Position numbers and translations under genes: made by a program. Under the pieces are notes generated by a model. It did no database searches. It saw only the letters and a program-made list of their open reading frames with translations, and had not been told where the DNA came from. This document shows, piece after piece, positions 54,798 through 64,000 of a stretch of 64,000 nucleotides of DNA. This DNA comes from Cherax quadricarinatus (Eukaryota; Arthropoda; Malacostraca; Decapoda; Parastacidae). Position 1 is the stretch's first letter. Every line of letters begins with the position of its first letter. The stretch lies in assembly GCF_038502225.1 (NCBI RefSeq), contig NC_091357.1:2054494-2118493 (forward strand), read 5' to 3'.

Positions 54798-56400
54798 ACC
54801 GGAGTGAAGATGTAAAGGGAACGGACAAAGTATGCTGGAGCGCCGAAGAGATAACGGGCTTCTACTAATGTGTGAGATCAACCTATACGTAGAAGGTTAT
54901 GCGAGCAGATAAAGTAACGAAGGCAATGAGCGTCACGACAATCGGCTAAGGAACATTCGCCTCAGCATAGAGGCTTTGAACAGGAGATCAACGAAAGGCA
55001 CGAAGGCATAAACGTAGACCCTGATGATGAAGGGGATCTAACTTGCAGAAGCCGCAGAATATACTTGGTCGCCATAATCCAGTTTTGACAAGACTAGGGC
55101 GGAATGCGAATGGAGTAGAGTCCGGCGATCTGCTCCCCATGAACGATGCACAAGAATTTTAAGGAGGTTCAGCCGACCATGGTAAGCTGCCTTCAAAGAG
55201 GAAGTGTGAGGTTTCCATGTCAACTGGCGATCGAATAGAAGATCAAGAAACTTGACTATCACATTCCAGATTACGTGAACCCTGCAAATACAACAGAATA
55301 TCTGGGACAAGATGGTGAAGGTAATGAAATGGGTTTTCGTACTATAAAATTCAAATCCACGAGAAGGGGCTCAGTGGGAAACAAGGTCAATCGCAACCTG
55401 AAGGGAGGCCGCTACAAGGTGACAGTCAGCGCCTGCGTAAGCTATACCGAAGTCGTCCACATATAGTGAGGACCAAATATGCAATGGGAGAATGGAAGGT
55501 AGATCATTTATAGCCAAGAGAAAGAGGGTAGTGTTAAGGACACAACCTTGTGGGACTCCCTCTGCCTGGACCTTCAGAACCTTCAAAACTAGGGATGCCA
55601 AGCCCATGATGACACTCTTCAGGTCGCTTGTTCTATCTAGGCTGGAATATTGCTGCACACTAACAGCATCTTTCAAGGCAGGTGAAATTGCTGACCTAGA
55701 AAATGTACAGAGAACCTTCACGGCGTGCATAACGGAGATAAAACACCTCAATTACTGGGAGCGTTTGAGTTCCTGAACATGTACTCCCTGGAATGCAGGC
55801 GGGAGAGATGCATGATTATATACACCTGGAAAATCCTAGAGGGACTAGTACAGAACTTGCACACGAAAATCACTCGCAAAGAAAGCAGAAGACTCAGCAG
55901 ACGATGCAACATCCCACCAAAGAAAAGCAGGAGTGTCACTTCCACGTTAAGAGACAATACAATAAGTGTCAGGGGCCCGAGACTGTTCAACTGCCTCCCA
56001 GCATACATAAGGGGGATTACCAATAGACCCCTGGCTGTCTTCAAGCAGGCACTGGACAAGCACCTGAAGTCGGTACCTGACCAGCCGGTCTGTGGCTCGT
56101 ACGTTGGACTGCGTGCAGCCAGCAGTAACAGCCTGGTTGATCAGGTTCTGATCCACCAGGAGGCCTGGTCACAGACCGGGCCGCAGGGGCGTTGACCCAC
56201 GGAACTCTCCCTAGGTAAACTCCAGGAACAGTCTGAGGAAAGCGAGGCGCCAACACGAGCACGAAAATGTTTTTCAGATAAGAAAGCAACAAGGAACGTC
56301 GGTAGATTACAGCAGAGGCCTAAGCAGTAGGCTTGGGCTAAGATGTTATACTTCCAAGTGGTGTCATATGCCTTCTCAAGATCAAAAAAAGACTGCTAGG
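54798..56400 (-). pseudogene. LINE-F reverse transcriptase, split by LINE-B
   Basis: On the minus strand 56390-56220 encodes FFDLEKAYDTTWKYNILAQA (catalytic Asp), LCCNLPTFLVAFLSEKHFRA and GASLSSDC. 55567-55370 resumes EGVPQGCVLNTTLFLLAIND and SLYVDDFGIAYAGADCHL (Asp pair). 55310-55038 gives VKFLDLLFDRQLTWKPH, LKAAYHGRLNLLKIL and ALVLSKLDYGDQVY. The C-terminal linker continues to 54798. With the RNase H at 51.5 kb this is one RNase H-bearing LINE of the I/Jockey/R1 type. Frameshifts make it inactive. Confidence 0.85.
55568..56218 (+). pseudogene. LINE-B C-terminus and 3' end, inserted in LINE-F
   Basis: Begins RTFKTRDAKPMMTLFRS, keeps LEYCCTLTASFKAGE, IYTWKILEGLVQNLHT and IRGITNRPLAVFKQALD and ends with the LINE-B terminus (GGCGTTGACCCACGGAAC). 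It sits between LINE-F RT motifs A and B. Confidence 0.85.
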
Positions 56401-57332
56401 ATGGAGTATTTATAAGGATTCATAATAGTGTCCGAAATATGACAGCTGGTTTGCGAGGTTTAAATTCAGTCCGTTATTATTATACTTTATGTTAAGTTAT
56501 AAACTCGAGTGAATGGTTCAGCCCAACGAATGATTACAGGTCGATCCTCCGACCATAAATCCCAAAATTTCAACGAGTCCTCTAGACAGTTTTGGAGAAT
56601 TCTTTAATACCGAAAACAGGCTAGGATGGAGTATTTATAAGGATTAAAAAATCAGTTTTACACACACACACACACACACACATGTTGACGGCCCTGGCTG
56701 GCCTTGTATACTGTTTGATACTGGTCACTCACTCCTGCAAGCTATTACCAGAATTAGAATAGAAATAGCATAGACATAGAGAATATAGTGTTGACGAGTG
56801 TGAGAAGGTAGGTGGGACAAGCTTTTAAGGGCAACATGGTAAGACGGTGCTAGGGGGTCCCAGGAGGGTTTAGTCAGGTCACAAGAAGTTGCGGCCAGTC
56901 ATTACACCGCACAAGACTCTCACACACACACTCACACACACACACACACACGCACACACGCACACAGGCAGTGTTACTACCGGTAGTTATTAGCAGTAAG
57001 AATACTTAGGAAGCTAGGAAGTCCTCTCTCAATGTGAACAAGGAAAATGATAATAACCAGCAACAATTAACACGTAAATCCAGAAAGGGCAATAAGTGGA
57101 GAGAGTAGCATAATTGGGAAAGATAAATGAGACTAAATTTGTGCCTACACGACGGACCTCTCAACCCCCCCCCCTAACCCTCCCTCCCTCACACACAAGC
57201 ACACACACACAAGGGTAGACACTCACACACACACACATACACACACATACACACATACACACACACACATACATACACACATACGTAAACACACAAACAC
57301 ACACACACACATACACATACACATACACACAC

Positions 57333-57404
<72 letters not shown>

Positions 57405-57427
57405 TCACACACACACACTCACACACA

Positions 57428-57490
<63 letters not shown>
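56397..57490. repeat. 26-bp direct repeats, several (CA)n tracts, unassigned sequence
   Basis: TAGGATGGAGTATTTATAAG lies within a 26-bp direct repeat at about 56396 and 56630. (CA)n tracts at 56661-56682, 56920-56965 and, long and imperfect, 57190-57490. Between 56683 and 57180 no frame or family is recognised. Confidence 0.7.
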
Positions 57491-57492
<2 letters not shown>

Positions 57493-57496
57493 ATTT

Positions 57497-58432
57497 GTGA
57501 ACGACATGACGGAAGGAATAGACTCTGAGGTGTCCCTGTTTGCAGATGACGTGAAGTTGATGAGAAGAATACACTCGATCGAAGACCAGGCAGAACTACA
57601 AAGGGATCTGGACAGGCTGCAGAACTGGTCCAGCAATTGGCTCCTGGAGTTCAATCCCACCAAGTGCAAAGTCATGAAGATTGGGGAAGGGCAAAGAAGG
57701 CCGCAGACGGAGTACAGTCTAGGGGGTCAGAGACTACAAACCTCACTCAAGGAAAAAGATCTTGGGGTGAGTATAACACCAGGCACATCTCCTGAAGCGC
57801 ACATCAACCAAATAACTGCTGCAGCATATGGGCGCCTAGCAAACCTCAGAACAGCATTCCGACATCTTAATAAGGAATCGTTCAGGACCCTGTACACCGT
57901 ATACGTTAGGCCCATATTGGAGTATGCGGCACCAGTTTGGAACCCACACCTAGCCAAGCACGTAAAGAAACTAGAGAAAGTGCAAAGGTTTGCAACAAGA
58001 CTAGTCCCAGAGCTAAGAGGTATGTCCTACGAGGAGAGGTTAAGGGAAATCAACCTGACGACACTGGAGGACAGGAGAGATAGGGGGGACATGATAACGA
58101 CATACAAAATACTGAGAGGAATTGACAAGGTGGACAAAAACAGGATGTTCCAGAGATTGGACACAGTAACAAGGGGACACAGTTGGAAGCTAAAGACACA
58201 GATGAATCACAGGGATGTTAGGAAGTATTTCTTCAGCCACAGAGTAGTCAGTAAGTGGAATAGTTTGGGAAGCGATGTAGTGGAGGCAGGATCCATACAT
58301 AGCTTTAAGCAGAGGTACGATAAAGCTCACGGCTCAGGGAGAGTGACCTAGTAGCGATCAGTGAAGAGGCGGGGCCAGGAGCTCGGACTCGACCCCCGCA
58401 ACCTCAACTAGGTGAGTACAACTAGGTGAGTA
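57497..58432 (+). pseudogene. LINE-A 3' third, 5'-truncated, open frame
   Basis: An open frame of 284 residues from VNDMTEGIDSEVSLFADDVK to the end of ORF2 (SFKQRYDKAHGSGRVT), close to the full-length LINE-A. It begins at the end of the YVND motif, directly after (CA)n. The 3' UTR ends in two copies of AACTAGGTGAGTAC. It lacks the first catalytic Asp and the endonuclease, so it is not functional despite being open. Confidence 0.85.
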
Positions 58433-58721
58433 CCCTCCGCCACTTGACACCTTAGCCTTAGCCACCTACCCCTCCCCCAAACCACCTAACCCCTCCCCAA
58501 ACCGTCTAACCCCCGCCCAACAACCTCCCTCCCTCCAATAACCATCCTCCCCCTCCCCCATAACCATCCATCCCCTCTCTCCCCCAAACCATCTAACTCC
58601 CTCCCCCAAACCATCTAACTCCCTCCCCCAACTATCTCTGCCCCTCCAATAACCATCCTCCCCCTCCCCCACAACCATCCATCCCCTCTCCTAACCGTCT
58701 ATTCCCCTCCCCCTAACCAGG
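58433..58721 (+). promoter_or_regulatory. Putative 5' UTR of the full-length LINE-A (C-rich repeats)
   Basis: Degenerate CCCTCCCCCAAACCATCTAA and CAATAACCATCCTCC repeats, almost free of G on the plus strand, between the end of the previous LINE-A and ORF1. LINEs carry internal promoters in this position; that role is inference. Confidence 0.45.
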
Positions 58722-59750
58722 ATGAGGACAAGGGGCTCCAAGGACGAATCTGAGAGGGAGGAATGGGAGATAGAGCTCAAAAAAAGGGAGGAAGACTGGG
58801 GAAGGAGACTAGATGAGCTGGAAAGGAAGATGGAAGAGAGGTTAGCAGCAGAATGCAGAAGGTGGAAGCAACAGGCCACAGCAGCAGAAATCAAGATAGA
58901 GAGATTAGAAGAGGAGCTGAGACATCTGAAACAGCACAGAGACAAAGATATTACAGAAGTAGCATCGGCAATGGCTACATCGAACACAGACAACAGGTCC
59001 GAAGGAAGCATGGAAACTAAACTGTATGCAGAGGTCCTGTCAAACCCACATGGGGCCAAAACAAAGACAGGGAGCACTCTAGGACAGAAAGAGAGGTTGG
59101 AAGACATTGATGGAACTAGGACATGTGCAAGGACCTTACCAGATACCTGTGGGGGCCAGGAGCAAGTGAGCAGGAAGGATAAACCAAGAAGCATAGGGGC
59201 CATAACGAGGGAAGGGACTGAAGGAAGGAACACTCCACGGGAAGGAACTAAAACACATCAGAGGATGCAATGGGAGTCACAGTGGGAGGTGGAAAGGGAG
59301 AGATCCGTGTTTGTCTATGGGCTAGACGAAGCTAAAGGGGAAACTTATGATGAAAGAAAGCAGGAGGAGAAAAAAGCGATTGAAGACATCATGAAGGTGA
59401 TAGGCGAGGGGGACATGACCCAGGTGGCAAATTTTCGGAGAATTGGGTGGTTCACAAAGAAAAGGAATCGGCCTCTCAAAGTAATTTTCAAGGCAGAATC
59501 AACCCGAACCATGATCCTGCAGGAGAAAGCACGGCTGAGAGGCAAGCAGGAGTTCCGGAGTGTGTACCTCGACCGAGACAGAACACAGGACGAAAGGAAG
59601 ACAATGAAAGAGAGAGTTCAAAAACGAAAGGAGAAATGGGAGGAAATGAAAAAGGAGAGCAGAATAACCCAGGATCAAATGGAAGGACAAGCGCACCCCC
59701 CAGAAACACCTGCAGAAGGACTCCAGCCACGACACCCCCAAGGCAACTGA
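58722..59750 (+). CDS. LINE-A ORF1 protein (coiled coil plus RRM-like domain)
   Basis: 342 residues from ATG 58722. Residues about 5-75 are a charged coiled coil (EWEIELKKREEDWGRRLDEL, then KIERLEEELRHLKQH). 80-190 is a low-order linker. About 194-290 resembles an RRM-type fold: RSVFVYGLDEAKGE (first strand), VANFRRIGWF, RPLKVIFKAESTRTMIL and RSVYLDRDRTQDERKTM. The tail is Lys/Glu-rich. ORF1 proteins of this kind trimerise through the coiled coil, bind element RNA and act as chaperone in the retrotransposition particle. No CCHC knuckle is visible. The reading frame is intact and overlaps ORF2 by about 115 bp. Confidence 0.8.
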   Translation: MRTRGSKDESEREEWEIELKKREEDWGRRLDELERKMEERLAAECRRWKQQATAAEIKIERLEEELRHLKQHRDKDITEVASAMATSNTDNRSEGSMETKLYAEVLSNPHGAKTKTGSTLGQKERLEDIDGTRTCARTLPDTCGGQEQVSRKDKPRSIGAITREGTEGRNTPREGTKTHQRMQWESQWEVERERSVFVYGLDEAKGETYDERKQEEKKAIEDIMKVIGEGDMTQVANFRRIGWFTKKRNRPLKVIFKAESTRTMILQEKARLRGKQEFRSVYLDRDRTQDERKTMKERVQKRKEKWEEMKKESRITQDQMEGQAHPPETPAEGLQPRHPQGN

Positions 59751-62698
59751 ACATTCCAAACCAACCATCACACACCGATCCCTCTGTTTCCACCCCCCGC
59801 ACCACAGTTACAGTATTAGAACAGAAGTTGAAGGTTTGGTACACAAATGCAGATGGATTAACGAATAAACATGAGGAATGGCAAGAAAGAATCAATGAGA
59901 AGTCCCCAGACATCATAGCAGTTACAGAAACAAAACTCATGGAGACAATAACAGATGCAATCTTCCCACAAGGATACCAGATCATGAGGAAAGATAGAAG
60001 GGGTAGGGGGGGAGGTGGGGTTGCTCTGCTCGTAAAAAACAGATGGAAATTCGAGAAAATGGAAGGAATAGATGAGACAGGAGAAAGAGACTACATAGCA
60101 GGTACACTTCAGTCTGGGGAACACAAAGTGGTCATTGCAGTGATGTATAATCCACCACAGAACTGCAGGAGGCCAAGAGAGGAATATGAAGAGAGCAACA
60201 GAGCAATGGTGGACACACTTGCTGAGGTGGCAAGAAGAGCTCACTCCAGCAGAGCAAAGTTGCTGGTTATGGGGGATTTCAACCACAGGGAGATTGACTG
60301 GGAAAACCTGGAGCCACATGGGGGTCCCGAAACATGGAGAGCCAGGATGTTGGACGTGGTGCTGGAAAACCTCATGCACCAACATGTTAAGGACACTACC
60401 AGAGTGAGAGGGGAGGATGAACCAGCAAGATTGGACCTTGTGTTCACCCTGGGCAGCTCAGACATTGAGGATATCAAGTATGAGAGTCCCCTAGGAGCTA
60501 GCGACCACGTGGTTCTGTGCTTTGAATACATAGTAGAGCTGCAAGTGGAGAGAATAACAGGAGTAGAATGGGAAAAGCCTGACTATAAAAGAGGGGACTA
60601 CATAGGGTTGAAGAACTTCATGCGGGAGGTCCAGTGGGACAGAGAACTGGCAGGAAAGCCAGTAAATGAAATGATGGAATATGTAGCAACAAAATGCAAG
60701 GAGGCAGTGGAAAGGTTCATTCCCAAGGGCAACTGTAACAACGGGAAGACCAGAACAAGCCCCTGGTTTACCCGACGGTGTAAGGAGGCAAAAACAAAGT
60801 GCAATAGAGAATGGAAAAAGTACAGAAGGCAGAGAACACACGAAAATAGGGAGATCAGTCGCAGAGCCAGGAATGAGTACGCACAGGTAAGGAGGGAGGC
60901 CCAGCGACAGTATGAAAATGACATAGCATCGAGAATCAAGACTGACCCGAAACTGTTGTATAGCCACATCAGGAGGAAGACAACAGTCAAAGACCAGGTG
61001 ATCAGATTAAGGACAGAAGGTGGAGAACTCACAAGAAATGATCAGGAGGTATGTGAGGAGCTGAACAGGAGATTTAAGGAAGTTTTTACAGTAGAGACAG
61101 GAAGGGCTGTGGGAAGACAGCACAGAAGGGAACATCAAGAGGGAATATACCAACAAGTGTTGGATGACATACGAACAACTGAGGAGGAGGTGAAGAAGCT
61201 CTTAAGTGACCTTGACACCTCAAAGGCGATGGGACCGGACAACATCTCCCCATGGGTCCTTAGAGAAGGAGCAGAGATGCTGTGTGTGCCTCTAACCACA
61301 ATCTTCAACACATCCCTTGAAACTGGGCAACTACCTGAGAAATGGAAGACAGCTAATGTAGTCCCCATATTTAAGAAAGGAAACAGAAACGAGGCACTAA
61401 ACTACAGACCTGTGTCTCTGACATGTATTGTGTGCAAAGTCATGGAGAAGATTATCAGGAGGAGAGTGGTCGAACACCTGGAAAGGAACAAGATTATAAA
61501 TGAAAACCAGCATGGGTTCATGGAAGGCAAATCTTGTATCACAAACCTCCTGGAGTTTTATGACAAGGTAACAGAAGTAAGACACGAGAGAGAGGGTTGG
61601 GTAGATTGCGTTTTCCTAGACTGCAGGAAGGCCTTTGACACAGTTCCCCACAAGAGATTAGTGCAGAAGCTGGAGGATCAGGCACACATAAAAGGAAGGG
61701 CACTGCAATGGATAAGGGAATACCTGACAGGGAGGCAGCAACGAGTCATGGTACGTGAAGAGGTATCACAGTGGGCGCCTGTTACGAGCGGGGTCCCACA
61801 GGGGTCAGTTCTAGGACCAGTGCTATTTTTGATATATGTGAACGACATGATGGAAGGAATAGACTCTGAAGTGTCCCTGTTCGCAGATGACGTGAAGTTG
61901 ATGAGAAGAATTAAATCGGACGAGGATGAGGCAGGACTGCAAAGAGACCTGGAGAGGCTGGACATGTGGTCCAGTAACTGGCTCCTCGAATTCAATCCAG
62001 CCAAATGCAAAGTCATGAAGATTGGGGAGGGGCAAAGAAGACCGCAGACAGAATATAGGCTAGGTGGACAAAGACTACAGACCTCACTCAGGGAGAAAGA
62101 CCTTGGGGTGACCATAACACCGAGTACATCACCGGAGGCACACATCAACCAAATAACCGCTGCAGCATACGGGCGCCTGGCAAACCTGAGAATAGCGTTC
62201 CGATACCTCAATAAGGAATCGTTCAAGACACTGTACACTGTGTATGTTAGGCCCATACTGGAGTATGCAGCACCAGTCTGGAACCCACACCTGGTCAAGC
62301 ACGTCAAGAAGTTAGAGAAAGTACAAAGGTTTGCAACAAGGCTAGTCCCAGAGCTCAAGGGAATGTCGTACGAGGAAAGGTTAAGGGAAATCGGACTGAC
62401 GACACTGGAGGACAGAAGGGTCAGGGGAGACATGATAACGACATACAAGATACTGCGGGGAATAGACAAGGTGGACAGAGATAGGATGTTCCAGAGAGGG
62501 GACACAGGGACAAGGGGTCACAACTGGAAGCTGAAGACTCAGACGAGTCACAGGGACGTTAGGAAGTATTTCTTCAGTCATAGAGTTGTCAGCAAGTGGA
62601 ATAGCCTAGCAAGTGAAGTAGTGGAGGCAGGAACCATACATAGTTTTAAGAAGAGGTATGACAAAGCTCAGGAAGCAGAGAGAGAGAGGATCCAGTAG
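59636..62698 (+). CDS. LINE-A ORF2: APE endonuclease and reverse transcriptase, intact
   Basis: The frame is open from at least 59447, but its first ATG is 59636, inside the end of ORF1; this gives 1020 residues. Endonuclease: VWYTNADGL (about 70), AVTETKL (about 96, catalytic Glu), LVMGDFNHREIDW (about 211, Asp/Asn) and LGASDHVVLCF (about 287, Asp-His). RT: MGPDNISPWVLRE (about 534), NYRPVSLTCIVCK (about 590), ENQHGFMEGKSCITNLL (about 625), VFLDCRKAFDTV (about 660, first Asp), SGVPQGSVLGPVLFLIYVND (about 718) and SLFADDVKLM (about 749, Asp pair). The thumb follows to the end. No RNase H. Jockey/CR1/L2-type. It nicks the target and primes cDNA there. All catalytic residues are present without stops, so this copy may be active. 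Confidence 0.9.
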   Translation: MGGNEKGEQNNPGSNGRTSAPPRNTCRRTPATTPPRQLNIPNQPSHTDPSVSTPRTTVTVLEQKLKVWYTNADGLTNKHEEWQERINEKSPDIIAVTETKLMETITDAIFPQGYQIMRKDRRGRGGGGVALLVKNRWKFEKMEGIDETGERDYIAGTLQSGEHKVVIAVMYNPPQNCRRPREEYEESNRAMVDTLAEVARRAHSSRAKLLVMGDFNHREIDWENLEPHGGPETWRARMLDVVLENLMHQHVKDTTRVRGEDEPARLDLVFTLGSSDIEDIKYESPLGASDHVVLCFEYIVELQVERITGVEWEKPDYKRGDYIGLKNFMREVQWDRELAGKPVNEMMEYVATKCKEAVERFIPKGNCNNGKTRTSPWFTRRCKEAKTKCNREWKKYRRQRTHENREISRRARNEYAQVRREAQRQYENDIASRIKTDPKLLYSHIRRKTTVKDQVIRLRTEGGELTRNDQEVCEELNRRFKEVFTVETGRAVGRQHRREHQEGIYQQVLDDIRTTEEEVKKLLSDLDTSKAMGPDNISPWVLREGAEMLCVPLTTIFNTSLETGQLPEKWKTANVVPIFKKGNRNEALNYRPVSLTCIVCKVMEKIIRRRVVEHLERNKIINENQHGFMEGKSCITNLLEFYDKVTEVRHEREGWVDCVFLDCRKAFDTVPHKRLVQKLEDQAHIKGRALQWIREYLTGRQQRVMVREEVSQWAPVTSGVPQGSVLGPVLFLIYVNDMMEGIDSEVSLFADDVKLMRRIKSDEDEAGLQRDLERLDMWSSNWLLEFNPAKCKVMKIGEGQRRPQTEYRLGGQRLQTSLREKDLGVTITPSTSPEAHINQITAAAYGRLANLRIAFRYLNKESFKTLYTVYVRPILEYAAPVWNPHLVKHVKKLEKVQRFATRLVPELKGMSYEERLREIGLTTLEDRRVRGDMITTYKILRGIDKVDRDRMFQRGDTGTRGHNWKLKTQTSHRDVRKYFFSHRVVSKWNSLASEVVEAGTIHSFKKRYDKAQEAERERIQ

Positions 62699-62772
62699 CG
62701 ATCAGTGAAGAGGCGGGGCCAGGAGCTGAGTCTCGACCCCTGCAACCACAATTAGGTGAGTACAATTAGGTG

Positions 62773-62775
<3 letters not shown>

Positions 62776-62818
<43 letters not shown>
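62776..62818. repeat. (CA)n at the LINE-A 3' end
   Basis: Pure CA continuing from the terminal GAGTAC of the element. Confidence 0.95.
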
Positions 62819-62820
<2 letters not shown>

Positions 62821-63120
62821 ATAAATTTATACCTACACATCTGAATTTCACTCTCCGCTGTCATCGTATTTCTTGTAAACTTCTAAACGTTTGAAGCTCT
62901 GCCCCTGAGGATTTTGGAAGTTATCCATCAGTCATTGAACACGTGAACATGCCAGTTGTTCCAAAAATTTGGTCCTCTCTATCGTACATTAGTGTTTAAA
63001 ATTTGAGGCTGACTGGGTGAAACGTTATCGAGTTATTAAAAAATAAAATTGGAAAGTTGGAGAAAGAAATAAAAGAAAAGCGAAGAAAATAAGGCAACCT
63101 CTTAAAGATAAAAATTTGGG

Positions 63121-63160
<40 letters not shown>

Positions 63161-63487
63161 CGAGAAGAAAAAAAAGAGTGGGCGAGCGAGGATGTTAATT
63201 TTCATTAAATTCCACCATTTTGAATTATCTGAAAGCTGGAACCTTCGCTACTGGGCTCTACAGTGGAGATAAGTTTCCCAGTCTCACTGCCTTTTATATC
63301 AACCTTTTTCTTAACTTCATGATTTCTTTTGCTCATGCTGATGCTCTCTAGCACCTAGTGATCTGGTCTGACTACCTTTCCTTCGGGAAACTTTTCACTT
63401 TCTTCGAATCTTTGCCATGTTCTTCACATACTTTCCTCTCATTCTCCATTACTTTCAGTCCCTCCTTTGCCCTTTTCACTTAGTTCT
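62819..63487 (-). other. 3' flank of kinase/Ser-rich cassette copy 3
   Basis: 63205-63487 parallels 47085-47420 after cassette copy 1, and 63050-63160 (with (TAA)n at 63125-63157) parallels 45430-45545. No frame of its own. Confidence 0.55.
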
Positions 63488-64000
63488 TCATAATGGTTCA
63501 TTTCTCCTTAAGGCAGGAGGAGGATGGAGATGCACTTTTATACCTCTTTCGTTTTCGTGGTCTCTCTCAAACCAGCGGTGAGGAAAAGGAAGACTAGGTT
63601 TCTTCCCTCTTTCGTTTTGAGGGTCCTGCCTCATTATCCAGCAGTGAGGAAGATGAAGACGAGGTTTCTTCCCTCTTTCGTTTTGTGGATCTCGCCTCAT
63701 GATCCAGCAGAGAGAAAGATGAGGACGAGGTTTCCTCCCTCTTTCGTTCTGTGGGTGTCGCCTCAGGATCCAGTTGCTATGATGAAGACGAAGGTGGACA
63801 TTTATCCCTCACATTGTTTAGAATGATTTATTCTATTAACCTCAACATTAGCAACTGTTTTGTATGAAAGTGTGATACTTTACTAATTGTATCGATAAAT
63901 TGAAGTATGTATGAATCCTGCAGTGAGGAGGAGGATGAAGAGGTACTTTCATTCCTCATTCTTTTTGATGTCCTTTCTGGTTCCTGCAGCCAGGAAAGAA
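63488..64000 (-). pseudogene. Ser-rich KRKRE-repeat protein, copy 3 (continues past the window)
   Basis: Minus-strand pieces: NESTSSSSSSLQDS near 63950, then TERKREETSSSSFSLLDHEA, STKRKREETSSSSSSLLDNE and AGPSKRKREET with a TAG near 63595 where copy 2 has TCG. Same 22-residue repeat as at 50 kb, fewer and more decayed. Whether a kinase frame precedes it lies beyond 64000. Confidence 0.65.

Larger units (their letters stand above)
58433..62775 (+). mobile_element. Full-length LINE-A element
   Basis: About 4.3 kb: C-rich 5' region, ORF1, overlapping ORF2, short 3' UTR (GAAGAGGCGGGGCCAGGAGC) and a tail of two AATTAGGTGAGTAC units. It directly follows a truncated copy of the same family. The extra 14-bp units at the 3' end are like the short tandem tails of CR1/L2-type LINEs. 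Five other copies in the window are truncated. Confidence 0.85.

Noticed and set aside
58691..59233. 180-residue minus-strand frame over LINE-A ORF1
   Set aside because: Shadow of the intact ORF1; Leu/Ser-rich composition mirrors its Glu/Lys codons.

Overview
The window looks like intergenic DNA from a decapod crustacean, most likely a crayfish-type genome. The evidence is indirect: one 100-base assembly gap, very dense microsatellites, minisatellite arrays up to 3.4 kb, several families of non-LTR retrotransposons (LINEs), tRNA-derived SINEs, hAT transposons, and dispersed repeats of a kind I associate with decapods from memory. I found no convincing single-copy host gene, rRNA or true tRNA. 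Almost every long open frame is either a retroelement or a tandem array with no stop codon in its unit.

The names used here are local. LINE-A, LINE-B and LINE-D are Jockey/CR1/L2-like. LINE-C is RTE-like. LINE-E is CR1-like and ends in a short 3' microsatellite. LINE-F and LINE-G carry RNase H. PEN marks small Penelope-related insertions. R1, R2 and S are dispersed repeats of unknown class.

Layout: 1-5.6 kb holds three decayed LINE-A copies between inverted copies of R1. 5.6-8 kb is simple repeats and a 16-bp array. 8-11.2 kb is nested LINE-D, PEN, SINE and RTE. 11.5-18 kb holds 29-, 20-, 19- and 21-bp arrays and a LINE-D reverse transcriptase. 18-25.3 kb holds the gap, a decayed RTE, the 3.4-kb CAC-rich array and LINE-B. 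26-33.5 kb holds LINE-G, a SINE, a run of palindromic PEN insertions, a hAT and a Ty3/Gypsy fragment. 33.5-35 kb is a GC-rich 24-bp array. 35-46.9 kb holds LINE-B, LINE-A, LINE-E, a nearly full RTE ORF and a 39-bp array. 47-51.1 kb has two opposed copies of an unusual cassette: a protein-kinase-like frame followed by a Ser-rich, KRKRE-repeat frame. A third copy lies at the right edge. 51.5-56.4 kb is a LINE-F broken by a hAT (perfect 8-bp target duplication) and by LINE-B. 57.5-62.8 kb has a 5'-truncated LINE-A followed by a full-length LINE-A with both ORFs open.

The most interesting signal is the PEN group. Seven insertions carry 10-14 bp target duplications. Several are near-perfect fold-backs whose turning points differ. 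Their ends carry a motif with the layout of a minimal type I hammerhead ribozyme, in which helix I and the 3-8 base pair change in a compensatory way between copies. A GIY-YIG-like endonuclease fragment lies inside one of them, which ties the group to Penelope-like retroelements.
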